This document shows, piece after piece, positions 1-9,153 of a DNA stretch of 64,000 bases. The notes under the pieces are model-generated. The model was not told the origin of the DNA and made no database searches. It worked only from the letters and a program-made list of their open reading frames with translations. The translations under genes and the position numbers were made by a program. Numbering within the stretch: position 1 is the first letter of the stretch; each line of letters begins with the position of its first letter. The stretch spans positions 248,001 through 312,000 of the forward strand of contig NZ_PVEO01000005.1 of assembly GCF_002973595.1 (NCBI RefSeq). Direction: 5' to 3'. Source of the DNA: Jejuia pallidilutea (GTDB lineage Bacteria > Bacteroidota > Bacteroidia > Flavobacteriales > Flavobacteriaceae).

Positions 1-1482
1 CTCTTCGTTTTACTAAAGCTATCATTTTATCAATATCAGCTTTTAAAGCTCTATCATCCTCCAGTTTTGGCACTTCGTTTCTAATGATTTTAAAATTTTC
101 TTCAATAATATCAGAAAACGTGTTTGGTCTTCTAAATTCTAGTGCTTGTGCGCCATACATTAATTCTATAGCTAATATTTTTTCTAGATTATCAAGTATC
201 TGATTGAATTTTCTACCCGAAATACTTCCCATAGACACATGATCTTCTTGTCCTAATGAAGTAGGAATACTATCCGCCGAGGGCGGAAAACACAAGGATT
301 TATTTTCAGTTACCAATGCTGCTGTGGTGTACTGCGGAATCATAAACCCAGAATTTAATCCGCCTCCGCCAGTAGTTAATAATCTTGGTAAACCATACTT
401 GCCTTCTAGTAATAAATAGCATCGTCTATCTGAAATATTACCCAATTCTGCTGCAGCAATTGCATTGTAATCTAATGCCATAGCTAACGGTTGTCCATGG
501 AAATTTCCACCAGAAATGGCTTCGGTTTCACTTAAAATAATGGGGTTATCGGTTACCGAATTCATTTCAATTTCAGCCAATTCTTTTAAATGATAATAGG
601 CATTTCTAGACGCTCCGTGTACCTGCGGTATACAACGCATAGAATAAGGGTCTTGCACGCGACCGCAATTTTGGTGTGCATCCACATTCTGAGACCTGTA
701 AAGCAACATAAACATGCGTTCTGCCACTTCAATGGTGCCTTTGTAGGGTCTTATTTTGTGCAATTCATCTTTAAATGGCGAAAAACTTCCCTGGTAACCT
801 TCAATACTCATAGCACCCGCAACATCGGCTAAGTCTAATAAATATACCATTTTGTGTAACCCCACAATGGTGTGCGCCAAAATAAATTGCGTACCATTTA
901 TTAAACCTAAGCCTTCTTTAGCCTTTAATTGCTTTGGTTTTAGGTGATGCACCTTTAGAACGTCTTTAGCTGGTTTTATTTCATCACCAACCCAAAATTC
1001 ACCAGCACCAATTAATGGCAAAAACAAATGTGCAAGAGGTGCTAAATCACCCGAAGCACCAACAGAACCCTGCTCTGGAACTACGGGTAACAAATTGTTT
1101 TCTATAAAATAAATAATGCGCTCAATTAAGGCTAATCGTACGCCAGAATACCCCTGACATAAAGCATGCACCTTGCAAATCATCATAATTTTTGATAATT
1201 GCTTATCAATAGGGTTTCCAACGCCTACCGCATGCGTTAGCAATAAATTTTCTTGAAGTTTATTAGTTTCATCGGGGGTAATTTGCACATCACATAGCGG
1301 TCCAAAACCTGTATTTATGCCATAAACAGGAGTATTAGCATTAGCAATAGCTTCTACTTTACTTCGGCTTTGTATAACTTGTTCTTTGGCTTCAGGCGTT
1401 ATTTCAGCTTGCAGTTTACCATTGGCAATAGCTATAACTTTATGAACTGTTAGCGTATCTATTCCGTATTTAAAACTCATCT
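1..1482 (-). CDS. hutH: Histidine ammonia-lyase, 3' end beyond window, frameshift near start
   Basis: Histidine ammonia-lyase deaminates L-histidine to urocanate, the first step of histidine degradation, in the cytoplasm. The reading frame contains GASGDLAPLAHL, whose Ala-Ser-Gly (codons at 1049-1057) forms the MIO cofactor, and further family stretches such as YGINTGFGPL, VTDNPI, GGNFHGQP and SLGQEDHVSMG. The gene runs off the left edge, so the C-terminus is missing. The N-terminus MSFKYGIDTLTVHK starts at the ATG at 1482 and fits the family, but a run of five A on the coding strand (1439-1443) breaks the frame. The start frame stops at 1432-1434, and the main frame has TAA at 1442-1444 just upstream. 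This is either a sequencing error or a true one-base lesion. The gene is divergent from a LysR regulator. The family call is secure; whether the gene is intact is not. Confidence 0.9.
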
Positions 1483-1562
1483 TCACTTACATTTTTTTCT
1501 TATTCAAAGTTATTCTTATTTTTAATGCTTAAAAAGACTATTTTAGTCAATATTTGATAACT

Positions 1563-2456
1563 ATGAGTAATCAATTAGAATTAAGACATCTTAAATATTT
1601 TTTGGCTGTAGCCGAAGAATTACATTTTAGGCGTGCCGCAGAACGGTTGTTTATTTCGCAACCGGGATTAAGCCGACAAATAAAGCAAATGGAAGAAGAT
1701 TTGGGTGTTACGCTTTTTGAACGCCACAACCGAAAGGTTGTTTTAACCAAAGCTGGCGTTTATTTAAAAGCGGAACTAAGCCGTAATTTACAGCAACTAG
1801 AGGATATTATAAATCATGCAAAACTAATTAATGAAGGCAAAAAAGGACAATTAAAACTTGGGTATGTTGGTTCAGCAATGCAAGAACTTATTCCAAAGCT
1901 ACTTTTAAAATACAAAACAAGAAAACCCAATGTTGTGTTTAATTTAAAGGAAATAGACAACCAAAAACAAATTGAAGGCCTTTTAAACTTTAAGATAGAT
2001 GTTGGTTTTGTAAGGCTAGAGCATGTTCCATCAATTATTGAAACACAAGTTGTTTTAAGTGACACATTTTGCTTGGTATTGCCAGAACACCATAACATAG
2101 ACGCATCGAACTTTAAAAGCTTGTCTCAACTTAAAGACAGCTCTTTTATACTTTTTGATCCAGAATACAGCGCTTCTTACTATGATAAAGTTTTACAAAT
2201 TTTTAAGGATCACGCTTTTACACCAATAGTATCGCACTTAACTATTCATGCAAGTTCCATTTATAAATTAGTTGAGAACAATTTTGGCATTTCTTTAGTA
2301 CCAAAATCCTTAACGACCAATTCTGTTAGAGGTGTAAAGTTTATAGAATTGGATAAAATTCCCCAAAGAACAGAATTGTTTATGGTATGGCATAAAGAAA
2401 ATAGAAACCCTATTTTAATGAGTTTTTTAGATATTATAAAAAAACAAAATCCATGA
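1563..2456 (+). CDS. LysR family transcriptional regulator
   Basis: A 297-residue LysR-type regulator. An N-terminal winged helix-turn-helix (about residues 3-62, with LRHLKYFLAVAEELHFRRAA and SQPGLSRQIKQ) is followed by a LysR substrate-binding domain (about 88-290). I prefer the ATG at 1563; an in-frame TTG at 1554 would add three residues. The HTH resembles the aromatic-catabolism (CatR/BenM-like) branch of the family. The 80-bp gap to the divergent hutH start makes control of hutH and of itself a reasonable guess, but no effector can be read from the sequence. The stop codon lies inside a perfect 11-bp inverted repeat that probably terminates the transcript. Confidence 0.88.
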   Translation: MSNQLELRHLKYFLAVAEELHFRRAAERLFISQPGLSRQIKQMEEDLGVTLFERHNRKVVLTKAGVYLKAELSRNLQQLEDIINHAKLINEGKKGQLKLGYVGSAMQELIPKLLLKYKTRKPNVVFNLKEIDNQKQIEGLLNFKIDVGFVRLEHVPSIIETQVVLSDTFCLVLPEHHNIDASNFKSLSQLKDSSFILFDPEYSASYYDKVLQIFKDHAFTPIVSHLTIHASSIYKLVENNFGISLVPKSLTTNSVRGVKFIELDKIPQRTELFMVWHKENRNPILMSFLDIIKKQNP

Positions 2457-2472
2457 TATGCTCATGGATTTT
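2446..2472 (+). terminator. Hairpin overlapping the LysR stop codon
   Basis: A perfect inverted repeat with arms AAAATCCATGA (2446-2456) and TCATGGATTTT (2462-2472) and a 5-nt loop. The left arm includes the regulator's TGA stop. A and T runs flank both sides, so it could work as a terminator in either direction. The 240 nt between it and the next gene hold only AT-rich sequence and one 16-codon reading frame. Confidence 0.6.
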
Positions 2473-2711
2473 GATACGATTTCTTGCCCTAAAATCGTGC
2501 TACTAATAACCAACTCAAACTAAACTAATTTATATATGAAAAAACTATTTCGAGCAATTTTAATAGCTTTTGTTACACAAAGATAAGACTAGTTTTAAAT
2601 ATATTTTTATATATCTTTTTTATGTTATACATAAATTATGTTTATGAAATAGTCGTCTATTTAGAAATTGACTTGAATTTGAAAACAACCAAATTATGTT
2701 AGATAAACGAC

Positions 2712-5219
2712 TTAGAAGTAAAACCCAAAACTGCCTGTAACTCCAAACTTTCTAGCATCAGGATATAACGTATCGTCTTTATAATTCCCACGGAAGTTAA
2801 AATCTATTCTAAACACTTTAAAAATATTACCAATACCAAAACTATATTCGTAATAAGGTTCTTGCGAAGGCGCTACCAATTGTAAGTTTGCAGGATTACT
2901 TGGTACATTGCTTATAGCTATATTTTCGTTTGATATATTTGCAATTACACCCCGAACACTTATAATTTCCCGTAAGTTTAGCTTTCTTAAAAATGGGATT
3001 CTTGAAAAGAAACGTCCGTTAAAATTATGTTCTAGATGAAATGACGCATATTCGTCTGAAACAAATTCATAAAAATCTAATTGAGAAAAGGTATTATATA
3101 TTGAAAAATAAGTTTGGTTACCCGGAATAACATTAAGTAATCCTAATGGCACTTCTCCATAAGTTTTACCAACTTCTATAGAGGATACCAACCTACCAAA
3201 ACCACCCAATTGCCAAGGTTGCAAATACGATAATTGTACTTTGGTATAATTAAAATCGCTATTTAAAATACTTTTGTCGCCACGACTTATTTGCGCGAAT
3301 AAACGAGCAAAATCATCATTTGCTGTTTTACGTTCCACACCAAAACCTGTCATTTTTCTACCAGGAAAATAGGCTGCCGAAAATGTGGATTCGTATTGTT
3401 TAATTTCAGATTTAACACCATTAGGTGTATTGTAATCTAAACTAAAGGTTGGGGATGCCGACTCCAACGTACGGTAATTGGCACCAAGACGCAATACTAA
3501 ATTTCTAAAAGGTTCTGCTTCAACAGCAAAACTCGTTAAGTTTATAGCCGTTAGTTTATCGTTAGCACCTGCTGTTACAACAGCCGAAGATGCTAAACTA
3601 CGCCCCAAAACATCAGTAGAATTGGTTAAACTCGCCCCCATTTGCTCAACATCACGACGGTTTCCTCCAGAAATAATTAACCTGCTTCTTTTGTCTAACA
3701 ACCATTTTCCAGACATCCCGTATTTAAACTTATCGTCTTTAAATCCATAGGCTAAAAACCCCTCTAAGCGCCATAAATCGTTTCTTCCAAAATAGGTACG
3801 ACCACCTGTACGCAAGCGCAAACCTTCAACATCATTAAATCCGAACGTAGAGAAAATAGGACCATAATCTAGAGGTAGTGTATTAAATTCTATATAACCA
3901 GACGCCAAAATGCTTCCTAAATTATATAAACGTTTGAATTTCTTAACCGTTTTTAGGGTGTCTAGCATTTTGTAAACTCCCTTTTCGTCTTTATTTAAGG
4001 CTTCTAAACGGTTTTCTTCCCAAAAAGCATCATCTCTATCATAAACATCTTTATCGTAATTGTATACTTCTTTATCATAGAATTTTTTATCCTTAGGAAT
4101 ATTAAATTTATAATTATCATACAATGTGGTTCGTTTGCCGTAAATACCTCTAGATTGCTCCTTTTTTGTAAAGGCAAAATCGCTCATCATATAATCGCGC
4201 TTCACAAGAAAAACAGAATCATTTAATACTTCATATTCTTGCTCTATATAAATATCCTTAACCCAGTTGATATTTGCACTTTTTGAGGCTTGCAAATTTA
4301 TTTCTTTAAGTGCATATGTGGTATCTGCTACCCAAAAATCGCCTTTAAAGGTTAACTCATTTTTCCGTCTTGGGTAATAAATTATATTGTAGCACCATTT
4401 GTTATCTATATATGCACTGTCTGTTAACACATAATTGTAAGTGCTTATTCCTGTTCTTGATAGCGGACTTACAAAGCTCTTATCGAAAAACTTTAGATAA
4501 TTATCGTACACATTAAAATCGGAATACAAATCGTCTACAAAGTCTATAATAACTTGGTTATCGCTAAATCCTGAGTTTTTGTTTCCTTGAAGATCTTCTT
4601 TTACTTTATTTAGAATATTATCGCCATATACTTTAGAAACCGCTTCATTTATAAACATAGGCAAATAGGTTTTACCCGTAACACGAGAGGTATCTACTTC
4701 CTTAAATACAAATTCCATACCTTTAAATAACTTGCTTTTTATAAGCGCACTATCTATGGTGTTGATATCGAATTCTACTTTTTCGTATTTATCGTACTGG
4801 TATTGGTTAAATTGTTTTAAACCATTACTGCGTTTATTTGCCCAAATTTTACGAAGAATATCTATGGCTGGATTATTTTTCTTAGGTTGCTTTCCTGAAA
4901 TAATAACAACTTGATCCAATTGTGCAGCCTCTTCTTTTAAAACAAATTTTAAATTGTAGCTTACTCGTTTTTCTAAAGGGTAATTTAAGGTTTCGTAACC
5001 TATAAAGGATACGGTAAGCGCCGTATAGTTCTCATCAGATTCTAAGTAAAATTTACCATTTTCGTCTGTTATTGTACCTTCGGTAGAACCAGAAAAAATA
5101 ACATTAGCAAAAGAAACTGGTGCATTAAACTCATCAAACACATAACCACTTACTTTAGTTTGCGCTATTACAGCACAAATGTTAAGTAGAAAAAGGGCAA
5201 AAAGTAATTTTATCTTCAT
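2712..5219 (-). CDS. DUF5686 / carboxypeptidase-regulatory-like outer-membrane protein
   Basis: An 835-residue protein typical of Bacteroidota. It has a signal peptide (MKIKLLFALFLLNICAVIAQ), then one CarboxypepD_reg-like beta-sandwich (about residues 22-105, with VSGYVFDEFNAPVSFANV and VSFIGYET), then a long DUF5686 region predicted to end as an outer-membrane beta-barrel, closing with alternating hydrophobic strands and a terminal Phe. I chose the ATG at 5219 over the one 10 codons upstream because it begins directly with the signal peptide. It resembles SusC-like proteins only in the N-terminal domain and has no plug domain. Its biochemical role is unknown. No neighbour gives a functional clue. 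Confidence 0.82.
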   Translation of the reverse strand: MKIKLLFALFLLNICAVIAQTKVSGYVFDEFNAPVSFANVIFSGSTEGTITDENGKFYLESDENYTALTVSFIGYETLNYPLEKRVSYNLKFVLKEEAAQLDQVVIISGKQPKKNNPAIDILRKIWANKRSNGLKQFNQYQYDKYEKVEFDINTIDSALIKSKLFKGMEFVFKEVDTSRVTGKTYLPMFINEAVSKVYGDNILNKVKEDLQGNKNSGFSDNQVIIDFVDDLYSDFNVYDNYLKFFDKSFVSPLSRTGISTYNYVLTDSAYIDNKWCYNIIYYPRRKNELTFKGDFWVADTTYALKEINLQASKSANINWVKDIYIEQEYEVLNDSVFLVKRDYMMSDFAFTKKEQSRGIYGKRTTLYDNYKFNIPKDKKFYDKEVYNYDKDVYDRDDAFWEENRLEALNKDEKGVYKMLDTLKTVKKFKRLYNLGSILASGYIEFNTLPLDYGPIFSTFGFNDVEGLRLRTGGRTYFGRNDLWRLEGFLAYGFKDDKFKYGMSGKWLLDKRSRLIISGGNRRDVEQMGASLTNSTDVLGRSLASSAVVTAGANDKLTAINLTSFAVEAEPFRNLVLRLGANYRTLESASPTFSLDYNTPNGVKSEIKQYESTFSAAYFPGRKMTGFGVERKTANDDFARLFAQISRGDKSILNSDFNYTKVQLSYLQPWQLGGFGRLVSSIEVGKTYGEVPLGLLNVIPGNQTYFSIYNTFSQLDFYEFVSDEYASFHLEHNFNGRFFSRIPFLRKLNLREIISVRGVIANISNENIAISNVPSNPANLQLVAPSQEPYYEYSFGIGNIFKVFRIDFNFRGNYKDDTLYPDARKFGVTGSFGFYF

Positions 5220-5393
5220 GTAAAGATTGTAGTTCTTAAATATAGACACAAAAAAAATGTAATTGGTTGTATTACATTCAAAAAAAAATGTCTAAACATT
5301 TTAAAATGATCCTGCAAAAAAAAGCGGGACTTGTTTAGTTTACCAACCTTAAAGTAATCGCTAAGACTTACTTAAAATTGTGTTTAACTAAAA

Positions 5394-5445
5394 AAACTTC
5401 ATCAACAATCGTGCTTACTTATTTTGCCGATGGTAGATGAAGTTT
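5394..5445 (-). terminator. Rho-independent terminator of pdhB
   Basis: On the minus strand, 22 nt beyond the pdhB stop, AAACTTCATC (reverse reading of 5436-5445) pairs with GATGAAGTTT (5394-5403), with a second, imperfect inner stem. A run of T follows on the minus strand. This is the natural end of the pdhB transcript. Confidence 0.72.
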
Positions 5446-5467
5446 ATATAACGTTTAAAATGTTATT

Positions 5468-6445
5468 TTATTTGTAAAGTACCTTTTTTACAGCTTTTAT
5501 AACATCTTCGTGGTTTGGCAACCATTCTTTTAATAATACTGGTGAATAAGGCGCTGGAGTATCTGCAGTATTTATTTTTACAACTGGGGCGTCTAAATAA
5601 TCGAACGCTTCACTTTGTACTAAATACGTAATTTCAGTAGCTACATTGCCAAAAGGCCATGCTTCCTCTAAAACCACCAAACGGTTTGTTTTCTTAACAG
5701 ACTCCAAAATAGCCTTTCTGTCCATAGGTCGCACAGTACGCAAATCGATAATTTCGCACGAAATACCTTCTTTTTCTAATTCATCTGCTGCTTTGTAGGC
5801 TTCTTTAATAATTTTTCCAAAAGACACGATAGTTACATCGTCTCCCTTTCTTTTAATATCTGCGACACCAATAGGCAAAATATATTCACCTTCTGGTACT
5901 TCACCTTTATCACCATACATTTGCTCGCTTTCCATAAAAATTACAGGATCGTCATCGCGAATAGCCGCCTTTAACAGGCCTTTAGCATCATAAGGATTAG
6001 AAGGTACAATTACCTTTAAACCCGGTGTATTGGCAAACCAACTTTCAAAAGCTTGCGAGTGTGTAGCACCTAACTGGCCAGCCGATGCTGTAGGCCCACG
6101 AAATACAATGGGGCACTTAAATTGGCCGCCCGACATTTGTCTTATTTTGGCAGCGTTATTTATAATTTGATCAATTCCAACTAAAGAGAAATTAAAGGTC
6201 ATGTATTCTACTATTGGCCTATTTCCCGTCATGGTAGAGCCAATAGCTATACCTGCAAAACCAAGTTCTGCAATAGGAGTGTCTATAACGCGTTTAGGAC
6301 CAAACTCGTCCAACATACCTTTTGATGCTTTGTACGCACCGTTGTATTCTGCTACTTCTTCTCCCATTAAATATACGCTTTCGTCCCTGCGCATTTCTTC
6401 GCTCATCGCTTCACAAATCGCTTCTCTAAATTGAATTGTCTTCAT
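5468..6445 (-). CDS. pdhB: Pyruvate dehydrogenase E1 component, beta subunit
   Basis: A 325-residue E1-beta subunit of the thiamine-diphosphate-dependent 2-oxoacid dehydrogenase complex, which makes acetyl-CoA from pyruvate together with E1-alpha, E2 and E3. The transketolase pyrimidine-binding domain covers about residues 4-180 (MGEEVAEYNGAYKASKGML, DTPIAELGFAGIAIG, FRGPTASAGQLGATHSQAFE) and the transketolase C-terminal domain about 195-315 (VSFGKIIKEA, IDLRTVRPMD, VVLEEAWPFGN). Length is normal for the subunit. E1-alpha and E2 are not next to it, so the complex is encoded at more than one place. It is divergent from etfB across a 157-bp gap containing an 18-bp perfect palindrome. A branched-chain oxoacid E1-beta is less likely given the strong PdhB-type sequence. 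Confidence 0.93.
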   Translation of the reverse strand: MKTIQFREAICEAMSEEMRRDESVYLMGEEVAEYNGAYKASKGMLDEFGPKRVIDTPIAELGFAGIAIGSTMTGNRPIVEYMTFNFSLVGIDQIINNAAKIRQMSGGQFKCPIVFRGPTASAGQLGATHSQAFESWFANTPGLKVIVPSNPYDAKGLLKAAIRDDDPVIFMESEQMYGDKGEVPEGEYILPIGVADIKRKGDDVTIVSFGKIIKEAYKAADELEKEGISCEIIDLRTVRPMDRKAILESVKKTNRLVVLEEAWPFGNVATEITYLVQSEAFDYLDAPVVKINTADTPAPYSPVLLKEWLPNHEDVIKAVKKVLYK

Positions 6446-6517
6446 TTATTTGCTTTTAAATCGAGTTGCAAAAATAGTAATAAACACTTACCCTTCTAAA
6501 AGATTCCTTTAAAAATT

Positions 6518-6535
6518 TACTATGCATGCATAGTA
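6518..6535. promoter_or_regulatory. 18-bp perfect palindrome between pdhB and etfB
   Basis: TACTATGCATGCATAGTA is a perfect palindrome in the gap between the divergent pdhB and etfBA transcripts, 68 bp before the etfB start and 73 bp before pdhB. A dyad of this size in a divergent promoter region is most simply an operator for a dimeric repressor. No regulator gene lies beside it and its identity is unknown. Confidence 0.5.
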
Positions 6536-6602
6536 TTTTTCAAATAAAATACCTAACTTCGTATCCGCAAAAAAAATGAGACCTTTTTAATATAAATAGA
6601 TT

Positions 6603-7349
6603 ATGAAGATATTAGTTTGTATAAGCCATGTCCCAGACACCACATCTAAAATTAATTTTACTGAAGGTGACACGAAATTTGATACTAATGGCGTGCAATT
6701 TGTTATTAACCCAAATGATGAATTTGGATTAACTCGCGCCATGTGGTTTAAAGAAAAACAAGGTGCCAACGTAACCGTTGTTAATGTTGGTGGTGCTGAG
6801 ACCGAACCTACGCTACGCAAAGCTTTAGCAATTGGTGCTGATGCTGCAATTAGGGTTAATGCCATTGCCGAAGATGGGTTTTCGGTTGCAAAACAACTTG
6901 CAAAGGTTGTTGAAGACGGTGGTTACGATTTAGTAATTGCAGGACGCGAATCTATAGACTATAATGGCGGTATGGTTCCTGGAATGTTGGCAGGCTTAAC
7001 AGGTGCTAACTTTGTAAATAATTGTATTGCTTTAGAAATTGATGGTACTTCTGCTACCGCAACCAGAGAGATTGATGGCGGCAAGGAAACCGTTTCTACG
7101 TCGTTACCTCTAGTTATTGGTGGGCAAAAAGGGTTGGTTGAAGAAAGTGAACTACGTATACCCAACATGCGAGGTATTATGATGGCACGAAAAAAACCAT
7201 TAAACGTAGTAGAACCTGTTGCTGCAGATGCAGCCACTAACTCGGTAAGCTTTGAGAAACCCGCACCTAAAGGCGCAGTAAAATTAGTAGCGGCAGATAA
7301 TTTAGATGAATTGATAGACTTACTTCATAAGGAAGCAAAAGTAATTTAG
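6603..7349 (+). CDS. etfB: Electron transfer flavoprotein, beta subunit
   Basis: A 248-residue ETF beta subunit. With EtfA it takes electrons from acyl-CoA and other flavin dehydrogenases and passes them to ETF:quinone oxidoreductase. The N-terminus MKILVCISHVPDT, the AMP-region stretch IAGRESIDYNGGMVPGMLA and the near C-terminal RIPNMRGIMMARKKPL are typical of the family. Length is normal. It is followed by etfA after a 98-bp spacer containing two small stem-loops of the dispersed-repeat type. The shared divergent region with pdhB suggests coordinated control of acetyl-CoA metabolism, which is an inference. Confidence 0.95.
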   Translation: MKILVCISHVPDTTSKINFTEGDTKFDTNGVQFVINPNDEFGLTRAMWFKEKQGANVTVVNVGGAETEPTLRKALAIGADAAIRVNAIAEDGFSVAKQLAKVVEDGGYDLVIAGRESIDYNGGMVPGMLAGLTGANFVNNCIALEIDGTSATATREIDGGKETVSTSLPLVIGGQKGLVEESELRIPNMRGIMMARKKPLNVVEPVAADAATNSVSFEKPAPKGAVKLVAADNLDELIDLLHKEAKVI

Positions 7350-7360
7350 CTCACTTAATC

Positions 7361-7429
7361 ATACCGAACTTGTTTCGGAATGTATTATAACTATTTAGAA
7401 TAAATAATATCCTGAACCTAGTTTAGGAT
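7361..7429. repeat. Two short stem-loops, dispersed intergenic repeat type
   Basis: Between etfB and etfA lie ACCGAACTTGTTTCGGAAT (stem CCGAA/TTCGG, 7364-7378) and ATCCTGAACCTAGTTTAGGAT (stem at 7409-7429). Both resemble the short palindromic ATCCTGAACTTGTTTCAGGAT units that are scattered between genes in Bacteroidota genomes. They may weaken read-through or stabilise mRNA ends. Copy number cannot be judged from this window. Confidence 0.5.
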
Positions 7430-7447
7430 GACAAAAAAATAAATTTT

Positions 7448-8407
7448 ATGTCAGTTTTAGTATATACAGAATCAGAACAAAATAAATTTAAGAAAGCAGC
7501 TTTTGAGGTTGCTTCTTATGCCAAGGCTGTAGCAGATAAGTTGGGAACAACGGTAACTGCCGTAGCTGTAAATATAGAAGACACTTCTGAACTTGGAAAC
7601 TACGGCGTAGATAAAGTGTTAAAAGTATCGAACACCAATCTAGAGCATTTTAATTCCAAAGGGTACGCCGCAGTTTTAAAACAAGCAGTAAAGGCAGAAA
7701 ATGCACAGGTAGTAATTTTAAGTTCTAGTGCAGATAGTAAGTATTTAGCACCGCTTTTGGCTGTTGAATTACATGCTGGTTATGCATCAAATGTTGTTGA
7801 AGCACCATCAAGTACTAGTCCGTTTACAGTAAAACGCTCTGCATTTACAAATAAAGCGTTTGAAGTCACAGAAATAAAATCAGATATAAAAATTATAGGA
7901 GTTTCCAACAATGCCTTCGGACTAGTTGAAAATAGCAGTAGTGCTGCTGCAGAAGATTTTTCAGCTTCCATTCCAGAATTAGGTGTAAACGTTAATTCCG
8001 TAGATAAAGCTACAGACAAAGTAACCATTGCAGATGCAGAAATTGTAGTGTCGGCAGGAAGAGGTTTAAAAGGTCCTGAAAATTGGGGCATGGTTGAAGA
8101 GCTAGCCGATGTTTTAGGTGCTGCTACAGCGTGCTCTAAACCCGTTTCAGATTTAGGATGGCGCCCACATGGGGAACATGTAGGGCAAACAGGAAAACCT
8201 GTTGCATCCAATCTTTACATTGCTATTGGTATTTCTGGCGCTATCCAGCATTTAGCAGGCATTAATGCATCAAAAGTAAAAGTAGTAATTAATACCGACC
8301 CTGAAGCCCCATTCTTTAAAGCCGCAGATTACGGCGTTGTTGGGGATGCTTTTGAGGTTGTACCACAACTTATCGAAAAATTAAAGGCTTTTAAGGCACA
8401 ACAATAA
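7448..8407 (+). CDS. etfA: Electron transfer flavoprotein, alpha subunit
   Basis: A 319-residue ETF alpha subunit, the FAD-binding partner of EtfB. The N-terminal ETF domain covers about residues 3-160. The C-terminal FAD domain, about 195-280, carries VSAGRGLKGPENW, AATACSKPVSDLGW, QTGKPVASNLYIAIGISGA, and QHLAGINASKVKVVINTDPEAPFF, in the usual order. Length and domain order are standard. It forms an operon with etfB. A long imperfect hairpin follows the stop. Confidence 0.95.
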   Translation: MSVLVYTESEQNKFKKAAFEVASYAKAVADKLGTTVTAVAVNIEDTSELGNYGVDKVLKVSNTNLEHFNSKGYAAVLKQAVKAENAQVVILSSSADSKYLAPLLAVELHAGYASNVVEAPSSTSPFTVKRSAFTNKAFEVTEIKSDIKIIGVSNNAFGLVENSSSAAAEDFSASIPELGVNVNSVDKATDKVTIADAEIVVSAGRGLKGPENWGMVEELADVLGAATACSKPVSDLGWRPHGEHVGQTGKPVASNLYIAIGISGAIQHLAGINASKVKVVINTDPEAPFFKAADYGVVGDAFEVVPQLIEKLKAFKAQQ

Positions 8408-8431
8408 TATTTTTTATAACTTGTATCTTCG

Positions 8432-8508
8432 AAGAACTGTTTAATTTGGCGAATTATTTGTAAATCTGCCTGTGGCAGTTGGTAAATTCCAAATTTAAAC
8501 AGTTCTTT
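8432..8508 (+). promoter_or_regulatory. Long imperfect hairpin between etfA and the BFN gene
   Basis: The outer arms are AAGAACTGTTTAATTTGG (8432-8449) and CCAAATTTAAACAGTTCTTT (8489-8508), complementary except for one extra base. An inner stem CTGCC/GGCAG (8466-8476) sits between them. The whole 77-nt element would fold into one rod-like structure. It ends 17 nt before the next start codon, so it is either the etfA terminator or a leader structure of the next gene. There is no strong T run. It could also be a dispersed repeat. Confidence 0.45.
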
Positions 8509-8525
8509 GTATTTTAATACATTTT

Positions 8526-9143
8526 ATGAGTTTAGTAAGATTAAATATAAAGGGCATATCGTACAGTCAAACACAAAACGGTGCCTATGCCTTAATATTA
8601 AATGAAATTGAGGGCGACCGTAAACTACCTATTGTTATAGGTGCTTTTGAAGCACAATCTATAGCTATAGCTTTAGAAAAAGAAATTCGTCCACCAAGAC
8701 CACTAACTCACGATTTGTTTAAAAATTTTGCCGATACATTTGGTATCGTAGTTAAACAAGTAATTATTCACAAACTAGTTGATGGTGTATTTTATTCTAG
8801 TTTAATTTGCGAACGCGATAAAATTGAAGAAATTATTGACGCCAGAACCAGTGATGCCATTGCTTTAGCACTACGCTTTAATGCACCTATTTTTACCTAT
8901 AAAAACATATTAGATAAAGCTGGTATTTACCTAAAGGTAGATTCTAAAAAAGAAGATGAAGACGATACTGAAGACAGTGTTCTTGTAGACGATATTTTAG
9001 CCGGCGAACTGGAACCTGCTGTTTCTAAAGAAGATTATTCATCAAAATCCCTTGAAGAATTACATAAACTTCTAGAAGAAGCTGTTACGAATGAAGATTA
9101 CGAAAAAGCTGCAAGCATTCGTGATGAAATTTCTAAACGCTAA
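8526..9143 (+). CDS. Bifunctional nuclease family protein (DUF151) with UVR motif
   Basis: A 205-residue protein with a bifunctional-nuclease (BFN, DUF151) domain at about residues 3-135 (KLPIVIGAFEAQSIAIALE, RPLTHDLF, DARTSDAIALALRFNAPIF). An acidic linker follows, then a C-terminal UvrB/UvrC-type helical motif (about 170-205, LEELHKLLEEAVTNEDYEKA ending DEISKR). Plant BFN proteins have RNase and DNase activity. The bacterial versions are common but poorly studied, and the UVR motif suggests protein or nucleic-acid contacts. The CNT transporter gene starts 10 bp after the stop, so the two are probably cotranscribed. Confidence 0.85.
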   Translation: MSLVRLNIKGISYSQTQNGAYALILNEIEGDRKLPIVIGAFEAQSIAIALEKEIRPPRPLTHDLFKNFADTFGIVVKQVIIHKLVDGVFYSSLICERDKIEEIIDARTSDAIALALRFNAPIFTYKNILDKAGIYLKVDSKKEDEDDTEDSVLVDDILAGELEPAVSKEDYSSKSLEELHKLLEEAVTNEDYEKAASIRDEISKR

Positions 9144-9153
9144 TTATTTTATT

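Noticed and set aside
2536-2586. 16-codon frame MKKLFRAILIAFVTQR
   Set aside because: Looks like a truncated signal peptide but has no continuation in any frame.
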